The notes: generated from the letters alone by a model not told the origin. Shown: positions 36,215-45,215, counted from the stretch's first letter. The stretch: 64,000 nt of DNA from Arthrobacter sp. OAP107 (GCF_040546765.1 NZ_JBEPOK010000001.1:186001-250000), one strand, 5' to 3'. Numbers and translations: made by a program.

Positions 36215-37176
36215 GGACTAACTCAGCGATACGTTTGTAGGGCGCGTCCCCGCATTACTTTTCCGGGAAGGGAATGTCCAACAATGGACTCGGCTTGGAG
36301 GGCGACGTCGATAAGGCGGTCAAGGTCGACCCCGGTGTCGATTCCCATTTCGTGGCACATGTGCACGAACTCCTCCGTGGCGATGTTCCCGGCAGCGCCG
36401 TGGTCCCCGCCGAATGGGCATCCGCCCAACCCTGCGACTGAAGCGTCGAAGTCATGTGCTCCCAGCTGCATCGCCGCGTACGCGTTGGCGATACCCATGC
36501 CACGGGTATCGTGCAGGTGCATCCGAATATCGTGTTCCGGCCAACGCTCTCGAACTTCACCGACGGTGCGACGAATTTGTTCGGGGTTGGCCCATCCCAT
36601 GGTGTCCGCCAAAAGCAAAGTGGGGATATGGACACCTGCGTCCGCTGCTACTGCAAGCGCACGCGTGAAGCGATCGATCACAGCGCCCAGGTCGACGTCT
36701 CCTGCGTAGTTACAGCCGAAGGCTGCCGCGACCGACAGGTAGGACACGGGGACGTTCGCATCGCGAGCGACCGCGAGCGAATCCGGGATGTCGGCAAGCA
36801 CCTGCTCGGTGGACCGTCTCATGTTCTTGTGGGAAAACTCCTCGCTGGCCGAGACGATCACCGCGGCCTTGACGTCCAGAGTGCCGACTGCGAGTGCGCG
36901 TTCGAGACCCTGCTTGTTCAGGTAAACACAGGTGTATTCGGTGCCCGGCTTCCGGGTGAACCCTGTTGCGACCTGCTCGGCGTCCGCCATTTGCGGCACC
37001 CACTTTGGTGAGACGAAAGAGGTAACTTCGATCTCCGGGAAGTTGCACTCAGACAGAAGGTCCACCAGACGGATCTTCTCCGCCGTCGGGATTGGTCCCT
37101 TCTCGATCTGCATACCTTCACGCGCGCCTACTTCACGCACCACGACAGACTTAGGCAGTGTCATTAGTCATCCTCC
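36215..37176. repeat. 962-bp near-perfect repeat, copy B (HMG-CoA lyase-like gene)
   Basis: Partner of 31356-32317. Its upstream neighbour (permease tail) and downstream neighbour (lyase remnant) are both homologous but diverged relatives of what flanks or forms copy A, so the repeat lies inside an older paralogous locus. Confidence 0.95.
36223..37164 (-). CDS. hydroxymethylglutaryl-CoA lyase-like enzyme (copy B)
   Basis: 313 residues, protein identical to copy A at 31364, with the same REVGAREGMQ metal-site variant and intact GLGGCPFGGDHGA cysteine loop. The ATG overlaps the stop of the permease gene at 37164 by 1 bp (TAATG), the same junction that links lactonase and lyase in locus 1. It therefore appears to be expressed from the CoA-transferase/hydratase/permease locus. 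Two identical enzymes serving two differently activated pathways suggests both converge on the same 3-hydroxy-acyl-CoA cleavage. Confidence 0.88.
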   Translation of the reverse strand: MTLPKSVVVREVGAREGMQIEKGPIPTAEKIRLVDLLSECNFPEIEVTSFVSPKWVPQMADAEQVATGFTRKPGTEYTCVYLNKQGLERALAVGTLDVKAAVIVSASEEFSHKNMRRSTEQVLADIPDSLAVARDANVPVSYLSVAAAFGCNYAGDVDLGAVIDRFTRALAVAADAGVHIPTLLLADTMGWANPEQIRRTVGEVRERWPEHDIRMHLHDTRGMGIANAYAAMQLGAHDFDASVAGLGGCPFGGDHGAAGNIATEEFVHMCHEMGIDTGVDLDRLIDVALQAESIVGHSLPGKVMRGRALQTYR

Positions 37177-38591
37177 CGCGGAAACACCTGTCGAGGCGTC
37201 CCCTCCGCCGTTATAGGGTATTTTGCTTGATGAACTAGGGGTTCCGGAACATCGTCGGTCGTCCTGGAGACGCTGCCGACGCGTTCGGCATTCGGGGCTC
37301 TCCCAAGGTCGCGAAACCGCAATGCGATGAGAAGTCCCGCAAGCAGCATGGCGACGGCGACGATAATCAGACCGCCCCTGTATCCGCCCGTGGCGTCACT
37401 GAGCACACCAAACGAGTATGGGCCAAGAAAGCTGCCAAAATTGGCAATGGCATTGATAAGGGCTATTACGCCGGCCGCGGCGGCGCCCGTATAGAGACGC
37501 GACGGAAGAACCCAGAACGTAGTAAGGGATCCAAGCACCCCGACCATGGCCACCGTTAGCGCTGCAAGAGCGATATACGGGTTGTCCAAACCAAACATGG
37601 CAACGAAAAAGAAGCCTATTGAGCCGATAGTCGTGGCCACAACGAAGTGTTTGGTTACTTCCCTCTTTTTGTCCGACCTGGAGGCGAAAAAGAGCATACC
37701 CGCGCCGCCGATGGCCCACGGAATTGCAGAGAGGAGACCCACCTGCACGCTGCTAAGGCCGAGAGACTCACGGGCATTGATGTCTTTGAGCAGGGTTGGC
37801 AAAAAGAACGTCACGACGAACATAGAGTAGAGAACCAGGAATGGCGCAACTGCGAGTAGCCACACTTGCCCGTTAAGTAGGGCCTTGCGAATGCTGTGAT
37901 TACCCGCTTTTTCCGGTGTCTCATTGGCCAATGCCTCAGTCAGCACCTGACTTTCCTCGGCTGTCAGCCACTGCGCATCCGCAGGTCGATCTGTCAGGTA
38001 GAACCAGCACATGACACCGAGTAGCACAGCCAACAGACCTGTTATCAGAAGGATCACACGCCAACCGTCAAGCCCGAGGAACCCGTCCATCTGCACACCA
38101 ATCAGGGTCATAAATGGAACGCCGAAGGCGGCCGCGACAGGAATACCCAGCAAGAAAAAGGCGGTGGCCCGCGAACGCATCTCGCGGGTGAACCAGTATG
38201 TCAGATAGACCACGATGCCGGGTGCAAATCCAGCCTCAGCCATCCCCAGGAGTATGCGAAGACCGTATAGCCATTCTGCATTTGGAACAAAAGTCAGGGC
38301 CGTCGCCACGATTCCCCATGTGACGACGATACGCGCAAGCCATCGCCGGGCCCCGAACCGGTGCAGGGCAAGATTGCTGGGAACTTCAAGTGTCATGTAG
38401 CCGACAAAAAAGAGTCCGGACGCAAGGCCGAACTGCGCAGCAGTCAACCCAAGCTCGTCGTTCATACCATTGGGTCCTGCTACCGAGATATTAATGCGGT
38501 CGAGTTGGTTTACCACGAAGAGCAGTGCCACGAATGGCATTAACCGGCGAAATGCCTTCTTTTGAGCTCTGTCGAGCACAGTTTGCTTCAT
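37164..38591 (-). CDS. ACS-family MFS permease with a C-terminal tail derived from an SMP-30 lactonase
   Basis: 475 residues. Residues 1-435 are a normal 12-helix ACS permease: FVVNQLDRINISVAGPNGMN, FFVGYMTLEVPSNLALHRFGAR, and GMAEAGFAPGIVVYLTYWF. The last 40 residues (ERVGSVSRTTDD to PREDD) do not belong to a permease. They align with the C-terminus of the lactonase at 32305 at about half the positions (ERVG, HQAK, EDD at the same spacing). So the permease gene has been joined to the 3' end of a lost lactonase gene. The tail would be cytoplasmic and is probably harmless. The gene ends at the lyase start. Confidence 0.9.
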   Translation of the reverse strand: MKQTVLDRAQKKAFRRLMPFVALLFVVNQLDRINISVAGPNGMNDELGLTAAQFGLASGLFFVGYMTLEVPSNLALHRFGARRWLARIVVTWGIVATALTFVPNAEWLYGLRILLGMAEAGFAPGIVVYLTYWFTREMRSRATAFFLLGIPVAAAFGVPFMTLIGVQMDGFLGLDGWRVILLITGLLAVLLGVMCWFYLTDRPADAQWLTAEESQVLTEALANETPEKAGNHSIRKALLNGQVWLLAVAPFLVLYSMFVVTFFLPTLLKDINARESLGLSSVQVGLLSAIPWAIGGAGMLFFASRSDKKREVTKHFVVATTIGSIGFFFVAMFGLDNPYIALAALTVAMVGVLGSLTTFWVLPSRLYTGAAAAGVIALINAIANFGSFLGPYSFGVLSDATGGYRGGLIIVAVAMLLAGLLIALRFRDLGRAPNAERVGSVSRTTDDVPEPLVHQAKYPITAEGTPRQVFPREDD

Positions 38592-38984
38592 TACAAGCTG
38601 CCTTTCGATGTGCGCCAGCCATCTTGAGCAAGGTGGCTAGAAATTTAAGTTGGTTCTAAAGTCTGAGGCGGTCCTGCGACGGTCGCACCGTCGCGACTAC
38701 TTGATCAATAGCCATATGTCCCGCCTCGCCCAATGAGGGCGGTTGGCAGTAATGCCAGATTTATCTTTTCTAGGAACTGGCTGGGTTACGACACCCCAGG
38801 GCAGTATCGGAACTTTTAGATAAAGGGCGCCGTGCGCTTTCTAATACATTGAAAGTGCGCCTCTAGGATTGCAAAGTGAAGGCGACTTTCGGTATGGCAA
38901 TCGTTAGCGCACAACGTTGATTTCGTAGCCGGCAGCGCTACCTTTGAATTGGTCATAACAGCTTCATGGGTGATACCCTCGGGG
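38592..38984. other. intergenic stretch without a recognisable gene
   Basis: 393 bp, comparatively AT-rich, between the enoyl-CoA hydratase stop and the permease start. It probably holds a promoter for the permease-lyase pair; I see no clear operator palindrome. Confidence 0.4.
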
Positions 38985-39752
38985 CTATTCGTCTGAGTCG
39001 TCTGCCGACAGGTACGACTGCGCTTTTCCTGGATCCTCGTCAGCATTGGCTAGGGCCTGTTGGAGCGCTTCGTGGGCCCCGGACAAGATCTTGTGCCTGT
39101 TTGTGTCATTGGCGTTGTTGGTGAACCGCTTTGCGCGCCTTAGCGAGTCCACATTCCCACCCATCCATCCGCTGAAAGTATTTGCAATGCCTTCTTCCGC
39201 CTCCTGGATCGAGGCGCACAGCACGACATTAGTGGCAAAGCTACCGATTTCTCTGCCCGAGAAACGCTTGCCCTGCCACATCATTCGAGCTCCGGCCACG
39301 GCATGCCCCGACGCGTTCAAGACCGCTAGTGCATACACGGGTACAAGTCCGTGCAACAGTTCAGGCAGTGCGAACCAGGCTTTTTCCGTCGAAAACACAA
39401 GATCTGAACTAAGAGCGAGGGCACATCCGTACGCTTGAGCCGCGCCGTCGACCAGCGCCACTGTTGGAATGCTCCTTGACAACCACTGCTCGGTGAAGTC
39501 GTGAATCGCAGCGCTGTAATGAGGGTCACGCTTACCGCGATCATTAGATATGTCGCCGCCCATGCAAAAAGTTTCGCGACTACTGCGAATGAGGAGCGCG
39601 CCGATGGAGGCATCGTTCTCCGCATCTTTTATTACTTTGGTCAGCTCACGGTACATTGAAGCAGACAGAGCATTCCCGCGTTCGACCCGATCCAAAACTA
39701 TCTCTAGAATCCGGCCCTCTGCCTGCGTGTTTATCATGAGCCCGTCCGGCAT
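38985..39752 (-). CDS. enoyl-CoA hydratase/isomerase family protein
   Basis: 255 residues from the ATG at 39752 (AAAGGAG upstream). Crotonase fold with FCMGGDISNDRGKRDP as first oxyanion loop and VDGAAQAYGCALALSSDLVF as second; both depart from the common AGADIKEM and GGGCELA forms, and the usual catalytic Glu region reads ALPELLHGLVPVYAL. It may be an isomerase, hydrolase or lyase of the superfamily rather than a standard hydratase. 48 bp downstream of the CoA-transferase gene and probably co-transcribed with it. Confidence 0.85.
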   Translation of the reverse strand: MPDGLMINTQAEGRILEIVLDRVERGNALSASMYRELTKVIKDAENDASIGALLIRSSRETFCMGGDISNDRGKRDPHYSAAIHDFTEQWLSRSIPTVALVDGAAQAYGCALALSSDLVFSTEKAWFALPELLHGLVPVYALAVLNASGHAVAGARMMWQGKRFSGREIGSFATNVVLCASIQEAEEGIANTFSGWMGGNVDSLRRAKRFTNNANDTNRHKILSGAHEALQQALANADEDPGKAQSYLSADDSDE

Positions 39753-39800
39753 GTCATGCTCCTTTCTCAAGACGAGCGGGTTGATCGCTTTCAGTTGACA

Positions 39801-40991
39801 TCAGACGATTCCCTTGAGTTCGAGGTCGGTGATCTGCTCGGCGGTGTAGCCCAGGTCAGTGAGGACCGATGTGGTGTGTTCGCCCATGAGAGGGCCAGCG
39901 CTCCTGATGGAGCCGGGGTTCTCGCTGAACTTGGGCACTACTCCCGGCAATGTGACTGAGCCGAGTGTGGGATGACTGACCTCTACTAGCATGTCGCGGG
40001 CTGCATAGTGCTCATCCTTAAAAATGTCGGCGACGTCGTAGACAAGGGAGTGCGGGACCGAGAAGTCGTCCATCCGCTTTTGCAGTTCTTCGCGGGTGTA
40101 CCTGCCGGTCCAGGCGCTAACCAACTCGTTCATCTCGGCCCTCCGCGCCAGTCGTTCCCGGTTGGTCGAGTAGCGTGGGTCGGTGAGCATGTCAGGCCGG
40201 TCCATGGCTTCGGCGAGTCGGGCGAAGGTGCGCTCTGTGCTGGTGGTGATGACGACCCAGTGTCCGTCCTTCGCCTGATAGATTCCTGCAGGGCAAGAGG
40301 CGGCTAGCTCGTTGCCGGTGCGTTCACGGACTGTGCCGAGCACGTCGTACTCGGCGACGACTACCTCAAGCATCCGGAAGATTGATTCGTACAGAGCGGC
40401 GTCGACTTCCTCGGCCGGCCCGCCCGACACCTTCAGTTGGTAAACGGCCGCCAGGGCACCTAGCGCGCCGAACATGCCGGTTAGATAGTCCACCAGAGAC
40501 ACCGACGGCAATACAGGAGGACGGTCGGGGTACCCGTTGATATGGGCGTAACCACTGAATGCGGTCGCAGGGGTCCCGAAACCGGCCTTACTCCCGTAGG
40601 GACCAGTCTGGCCGTAGCCCGAAATGTGGACCACGATCAGGTCGGGATTCGCCTCCCGCAGCCGATCAATCGTAAGGCCCCACTTATCCAAAGTGCCGGG
40701 CCGGAAGTTCTCGATGAGAATGTCCTGCTCGGCGAGAAGGCGGATGAGAATTTCCTGACCCTCCGACGATTTCAGATCGAGAGTCATGCTTTGCTTGTTT
40801 CGTGCCGCTGCAGCCCAAGTAAGCGACGTGTCGCCGTGAAACGGACCGAGGGCGCGCAACGGATCGCCTACCCCTGGCATCTCGATCTTCAGCACAGTTG
40901 CTCCCATGTCGCCGAGCAACGCAGCGGCGAAGGGGCCGGCGAATACGGTGGCAATGTCGAGGACACGCATGCCGCTAAGTGGACCACTCAT
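39801..40991 (-). CDS. CaiB/BaiF (class III) CoA-transferase
   Basis: Moves CoA between carboxylic acids, 396 residues. Family features: LDIATVFAGPFAAALLGDMGA at the N-terminus, VLKIEMPGVGDPLRALGP, ENFRPGTLDKWGL, GYGQTGPYGSKAGFG, the aspartate nucleophile Asp168 in SLVDYLTGMFGALGAL, and a C-terminal domain ending with LLMGEHTTSVLTDLGY-like sequence. It occupies the place, behind the same type of promoter and operator, where locus 1 has an ATP-dependent ligase, so it likely supplies the CoA activation step of locus 2. Confidence 0.92.
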   Translation of the reverse strand: MSGPLSGMRVLDIATVFAGPFAAALLGDMGATVLKIEMPGVGDPLRALGPFHGDTSLTWAAAARNKQSMTLDLKSSEGQEILIRLLAEQDILIENFRPGTLDKWGLTIDRLREANPDLIVVHISGYGQTGPYGSKAGFGTPATAFSGYAHINGYPDRPPVLPSVSLVDYLTGMFGALGALAAVYQLKVSGGPAEEVDAALYESIFRMLEVVVAEYDVLGTVRERTGNELAASCPAGIYQAKDGHWVVITTSTERTFARLAEAMDRPDMLTDPRYSTNRERLARRAEMNELVSAWTGRYTREELQKRMDDFSVPHSLVYDVADIFKDEHYAARDMLVEVSHPTLGSVTLPGVVPKFSENPGSIRSAGPLMGEHTTSVLTDLGYTAEQITDLELKGIV

Positions 40992-41082
40992 ACAAATAGC
41001 TCCTAATAAGGGTTGGTTACACGACTAGAAATCTGCGGTGATGTCGGCGACGACTTGCAGATCCGTTCAACCACGTAAATGC

Positions 41083-41540
41083 AGACCATTACCGAGTCTG
41101 TTGGTTCCAACTCGACCTCGTGATACCTAAAACTGGCTATTTCGAAGACCAAGCACGGTTTGTCACGGTGTCGTGTGGGCTTGGGACGAGAGACCCTCTC
41201 CGGGCGTCATGTCTCGAAGAGCGAACTGCATCAGGACCTCGTTTACACTGACATCTGCTCTCTGGATCCAGAAGCCCAGACAGCATGGATAAACTGTGAC
41301 TTAGAAGACACCGGCTGTCAAGGGAACCGCGAGTTTGCACCGAAGTTGCTTGTTTCCTGTAGCGAATACTCGAAGCTGATCGGCTTCGGTCGTCATCCCA
41401 CTGGCCTTACCGGTACCTATGCAAGTCGGTTGTTTCACCGCTGGCACGGTGGGCTTGTCCCGAATTTCACGAATTGTGGAGCGAACCCCCGAGCTTGCGC
41501 AGGATTCACAGGGCGCCGGACATTCCGAGCGATGATGCAT
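41083..41540 (-). pseudogene. remnant of acyl-CoA ligase 5' end and its promoter (diverged duplicate, copy B)
   Basis: Counterpart of 34672-35130. On the minus strand the upstream part is retained with an operator palindrome, then LLDPES and pieces of the ligase N-terminus appear in shifted frames (for example RPDAVRSSRHDARRGS). The ligase body is absent; the CoA-transferase gene starts about 90 bp further on. Confidence 0.75.
41261..41272. promoter_or_regulatory. palindromic TCTGGATCCAGA operator candidate
   Basis: Perfect palindrome conserved between the two diverged promoter copies (other copy 34849-34860), here about 270 bp upstream of the CoA-transferase gene. The rest of 41541-41699 shows no gene. 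Confidence 0.5.
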
Positions 41541-41699
41541 AGCCGCAGAGCTCGTAGGGGAGGCGGTTGGTGCTCGAACACTGGCGCACGGCGTGCCGAC
41601 GGCTATCGACCCGCGTTACTGCTGAGCAGCTACTGCAGGGCCGGGATCACCTGAAAGCGCCGCCGTGATCATCCGCTCCGAAGCTACGATTCCTGCGCC

Positions 41700-41970
41700 A
41701 TCAGGGGCGCACCTAGACCTAGCCGCAGTTGAGCCTGAGGCGGCGCATCGCCAGCCCGGTGCAGATAAGCGGCCTTGATGCATTGGTCTGGGCCACGGCG
41801 ACCGGCAGCGCGCCAATCGTCGCCGGCTGGTCCACCAGCAGCAGGGTCCTGTTCCGAGCGAGGGAGGCGATGATGCTGAGCAGTTCGGCCTCGCCCTGGG
41901 CAAATGCCCTACCCAGCAGCTTCTTGCCGTTGCGATCCAACTCAATGATTCTGATGCAAGTTCGGCGCAC
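41700..41970 (-). pseudogene. N-terminal fragment of an IS110-family transposase
   Basis: The frame ending IIASLARNRTLLLVDQPATI, GALPVAVAQ and GLAMRRL matches the start of IS110 transposases of the DQPASIGALP/GLAMRR type. The DEDD acidic motifs downstream are missing. 41971-42366 holds only the leader of the E1-alpha gene. Confidence 0.6.
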
Positions 41971-42366
41971 CTGTGCGGGCGTTGGGTTGAGTCGGGGAGG
42001 CCGCCGGTGCTAATCGTTTAATCCAGCTCCGCATGCGTCTTCGAGTTCGTTATGAACAGATCGCTCAGTTGCAAGGGAAAGAGTTGACCACAACACGCCC
42101 CCTCTTCAGAGTTAGGTCAGCGATTCATTCAACGACAATCCGTCGGAAAAACACTTTTAGGAGGGTGCCATGCTTGTGGCTTCCACTACCGGCCCCAGCA
42201 CAGAACAGGGCGGCGTCTTAGATCTGACCGCGGCCCGGATCGATTCTGGCTGCACAGCGGCAACGGTACGGCTTCGCCCAGTCGCACGGCCTTCTGCAGC
42301 TGTGGGTTGTGCGGCACCAGCCCAGATGGTCCGGGCAGTCCAGCCCAAAGGAAAGGGAACCACTTC

Positions 42367-43449
42367 ATGACGGACGCGCCGATCTTTCTGATAAGCCAGG
42401 ACGGATCTATCCAAACGGATGAAGTCTTAAAGCTCGATGTCAGGACGGTCGATGGTCCTGGCCTGTATCGGGACATGGTGCTGGCGCGGAGGGTGGATAC
42501 CGAAGCGATTGCTCTGCAGCGGCAGGGGGAGCTGGGCCTTTGGCCGTCCCTGTTGGGTCAGGAGGCCGCGCAGGTTGGGGCTGCCCGTGCCCTACAGCCG
42601 GGTGACGTTGTTTTTCCTACTTACCGCGAGCATGCCGTGGCTTGGTGCCGAGGGGTGGATCCCGTGAATCTCTTGGGACTCTTCCGTGGCACGACCCTGG
42701 GGGGATGGGACCCAACAGCCAATAATTTCAATCTCTACACGCTGGTCATCGGTGCACAGACGCTGCATGCGGTTGGTTATGCCATGGGTATTGTCCGGGA
42801 CGGTGACGTTGGCACCGGAGATCCGGACCGGGACCGTGCGGTGATGGTGTTCCTCGGTGACGGGGCGCTAAGCGAGGGCGAGACGAACGAAGCTTTCGTC
42901 TGGGCAGCAGCGCAGAACTTGCCGGTTGTATTCTTCTGCCAGAACAATCAGTGGGCAATTTCCGCCCCGTACTCGGTCCAAAGCAGGGTTTCCGTCGCGC
43001 AGCGCGCAGAAGGTTTCGGCTTCCGGGGTGTCCGCGTGGACGGTAACGACGTCTTTGCCTGCCTGGCTGCAGCCAGACAGGCTCTCGACAACGCCCGCAG
43101 CGGAAATGGTCCCACACTGATCGAGGCCCTCACCTACCGCCGCAACCCGCACACCACGTCGGACGATGACGGTCGATACCGCTCCGGCGCCGAAAACGAT
43201 GAGTGGGCCGCCCTGGATCCGATTGACCGGTTCCGCCGCTATCTCGACTCCACTGGACAGATCGACGATGCCCTTCTAAACAAGATTGCCGAAGAGGAAA
43301 GTCGTCTGGCAGAGCGGCTGAGGACCGGTTGCCGTAACCTGCCCAACCCAGGTCCGGAGTCGCCCTTCCGAAATACCTACGTTGATCTGCCCGTTGAACT
43401 CGAACAGCAGATGGCAGAACACATCGAATTCGTGGAGGCAGGGGAATGA
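42367..43449 (+). CDS. 2-oxoacid (branched-chain/pyruvate) dehydrogenase E1 alpha subunit
   Basis: Thiamine-diphosphate subunit that decarboxylates a 2-oxo acid, 360 residues. SLLGQEAAQVGAARALQPGD and FPTYREHAVAWCRG are typical; the ThDP motif reads GDGALSEGETNEAFVWAA with the later NN of FFCQNNQWAIS; phosphorylation-loop-like YRRNPHTTSDD follows. AAAGGAAAGGGAACC precedes the ATG. It overlaps the E1-beta gene by 4 bp. No E2 or E3 follows, so the pair must use another E2; the orphan E2 at 15891 is the nearest candidate. Confidence 0.92.
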   Translation: MTDAPIFLISQDGSIQTDEVLKLDVRTVDGPGLYRDMVLARRVDTEAIALQRQGELGLWPSLLGQEAAQVGAARALQPGDVVFPTYREHAVAWCRGVDPVNLLGLFRGTTLGGWDPTANNFNLYTLVIGAQTLHAVGYAMGIVRDGDVGTGDPDRDRAVMVFLGDGALSEGETNEAFVWAAAQNLPVVFFCQNNQWAISAPYSVQSRVSVAQRAEGFGFRGVRVDGNDVFACLAAARQALDNARSGNGPTLIEALTYRRNPHTTSDDDGRYRSGAENDEWAALDPIDRFRRYLDSTGQIDDALLNKIAEEESRLAERLRTGCRNLPNPGPESPFRNTYVDLPVELEQQMAEHIEFVEAGE

Positions 43450-44432
43450 ACCAGACGATAAGCAAGATGCCAATCGCGCACGCACTTAACCTCGGTTTGC
43501 GCCATGCAATGGAATCCGACGACAAAGTGATGCTCCTCGGTGAAGACATAGGGCAACTTGGCGGAGTCTTCCGGGTGACCGACGGCCTCCAGAAAACCTT
43601 TGGACCGCAGCGCGTGGTCGATTCACCGCTGGGGGAAGCCGGCATCGTCGGTGGCGCCATCGGACTCGCGATGGCAGGATACCGGCCGGTTTGCGAGATC
43701 CAGTTCGACGGGTTCGTCTTTCCCGCCATGAACCAGATCATTACCCAGCTGGCAAAATACCGGCACCGGTCCGAGGGGACGATCACTGTCCCCGTGGTGA
43801 TCAGGATCCCGGTTGGCGGGGGAATCGGCGCCATTGAACATCATTCGGAATCGCCTGAGGCGTACTTCGCCCATACAGCCGGGCTCAAGGTGGTCTGCCC
43901 GTCCTCACCGCAACAGGCCTACGATATGATCGGCCTCGCTGTCCGCAGCCAAGATCCTGTCATTTTCCTTGAACCAAAACGCCACTACTGGCTTAAAGGC
44001 GACGTAGATCCGAACAGGATGCCTCAGGCACTTGAGAAAGCCGAAATTGTCCGGGCGGGGAACGACTTAACGATCGTTACCTACGGAGCGCTGGTGCCCG
44101 TCGCCCTCAAGGTCGCAGAAATATGCGATCAAGAGGGCCGAAGCATCGAGGTTATCGATCTCCGGTCCCTGTCTCCGATCGATGACGCCACGATAATCCA
44201 GTCAGTAGAACGTACCGGGCGGCTCCTCGTTGCCCATGAGGCATCGCGGACCGCAGGACTCGGAGCCGAAATTGCCTCCCGGATTCAGGAAACGGTCTTC
44301 CACTCGCTGTTGGCGCCAGTAATCCGCGTCACTGGGTACGACACCCCTTATCCCCCCAGCCGCCTTGAGGAGGACTGGCTTCCGGGCCTGGACCGCATCC
44401 TCGATGGGGTCGACCGCAGTTTTGCCTACTAA
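43446..44432 (+). CDS. 2-oxoacid dehydrogenase E1 beta subunit
   Basis: 328 residues, partner of E1-alpha. MLLGEDIGQLGGVFRVTDGL with the ThDP-contacting Glu, DSPLGEAGIVGGAIGLAMAG, EIQFDGFVFPAMNQI, AHTAGLKVVCPSSPQQAYDM, and a C-terminal transketolase-C domain (VIDLRSLSPIDDATIIQSVE). The last 90 residues are close to the stub at 15606-15875 (same RVxGYDTPYPPS and EWLPGLDRILD type end), which shows that two related E1-beta genes existed. Starts at ATGA overlap with E1-alpha. Confidence 0.93.
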   Translation: MNQTISKMPIAHALNLGLRHAMESDDKVMLLGEDIGQLGGVFRVTDGLQKTFGPQRVVDSPLGEAGIVGGAIGLAMAGYRPVCEIQFDGFVFPAMNQIITQLAKYRHRSEGTITVPVVIRIPVGGGIGAIEHHSESPEAYFAHTAGLKVVCPSSPQQAYDMIGLAVRSQDPVIFLEPKRHYWLKGDVDPNRMPQALEKAEIVRAGNDLTIVTYGALVPVALKVAEICDQEGRSIEVIDLRSLSPIDDATIIQSVERTGRLLVAHEASRTAGLGAEIASRIQETVFHSLLAPVIRVTGYDTPYPPSRLEEDWLPGLDRILDGVDRSFAY

Positions 44433-44485
44433 GGACGTGAACCCAGCCACGGGGTCAAAAAAGTCGCAACTGCCCGATGTGTCAC

Positions 44486-44509
44486 CGGGAGGTGGCTCTT
44501 CGCCTCCCG
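44486..44509 (+). terminator. possible terminator hairpin after E1 beta
   Basis: CGGGAGG (44486-44492) and CCTCCCG (44503-44509) form a 7-bp stem 54 bp after the E1-beta stop. No T-run follows. Confidence 0.35.
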
Positions 44510-44529
44510 TAACAGTAAGAGAGGGGGAG

Positions 44530-44790
44530 CGTGGTAGCCGCGGTCTCGCTGGGACGCAGCTGCAGGTATTGGGCAATGGCTGGGGTATTGGCCTCGGACT
44601 CGCCGTTCAGGCGGACGAGTTCAGGTGAAGAGGTGGATCCTGAGGTGCTCAGCAGAAGCGCCGGCCCCGGTGCAGTTCGTGGCGGGCTTCTTCGGCAACG
44701 AGGGGCTCGGCCGCCGTCCCTGGGGCGCATGATAAACAACGGATTGTCCGCAGACAGGGTTGCGAGGTAGACAGACTCACCTAACACCAA
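44530..44790 (-). pseudogene. fragment of an AMP-forming acyl-CoA synthetase
   Basis: The minus frame reads YLATLSADNPLFIMRP, then LLSTSGSTSSPELVRLNGES and SETAATTLPLSYCYG. This is the adenylate-forming P-loop region in the order expected for the family. No N- or C-terminal parts remain. Confidence 0.65.
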
Positions 44791-45029
44791 TGGACGACGC
44801 CCCCCACCACGAAAGTTGCGGAGGAAGACTCCAATGCCACGGCGTTGTGTCCCCGATCAACTGAGCGATGGAAGAGAGATAGCGTTCGCGGATATCTAAC
44901 CGGGCAGCCGCAAGGTCGGGGGGATCAAGTACGGCCATCGGAATGCCGGCCCATGGGCGCCTGCATTCCTCGTTCCCTGCGCATCATTACTGCACAAGGG
45001 TTCGGCCGAGTTCGGCCGGTGGGACGCCC

Positions 45030-45215
45030 AGCTCGGTAAGCTGCGGCTCGTGGGGCCGGGCGGCAGCCAAAAGCTTTTCCTTGGAGAGGAAGAGTTTTCA
45101 TGACCAGGGCGGGGGAAACGCCGGCGTCCGCGGAGAAGTCCCGTACCGTAACAGCGCGGTAGCCGTGTGCTCTGAAGAGAGTGGCAGGGCGGAGCTGAGA
45201 ATTAAATCGTGGCTG
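45030..45215 (-). pseudogene. N-terminal fragment of a TetR-family regulator
   Basis: ATLFRAHGYRAVTVRDFSAD and AGVSPALVMK form the TetR helix-turn-helix. The frame then degenerates. It lies just downstream of the decayed efflux gene, a frequent TetR partner. Confidence 0.6.

Noticed and set aside
36113..36709. 198-codon plus-strand frame across the lyase repeat edge
   Set aside because: Antisense to the lyase copy; most of it is identical to the shadow frame in copy A.
36215..37176. Treating the lyase repeat as a transposon
   Set aside because: No transposase or terminal repeats; the edges coincide with gene ends, so recombination between paralogues fits better.
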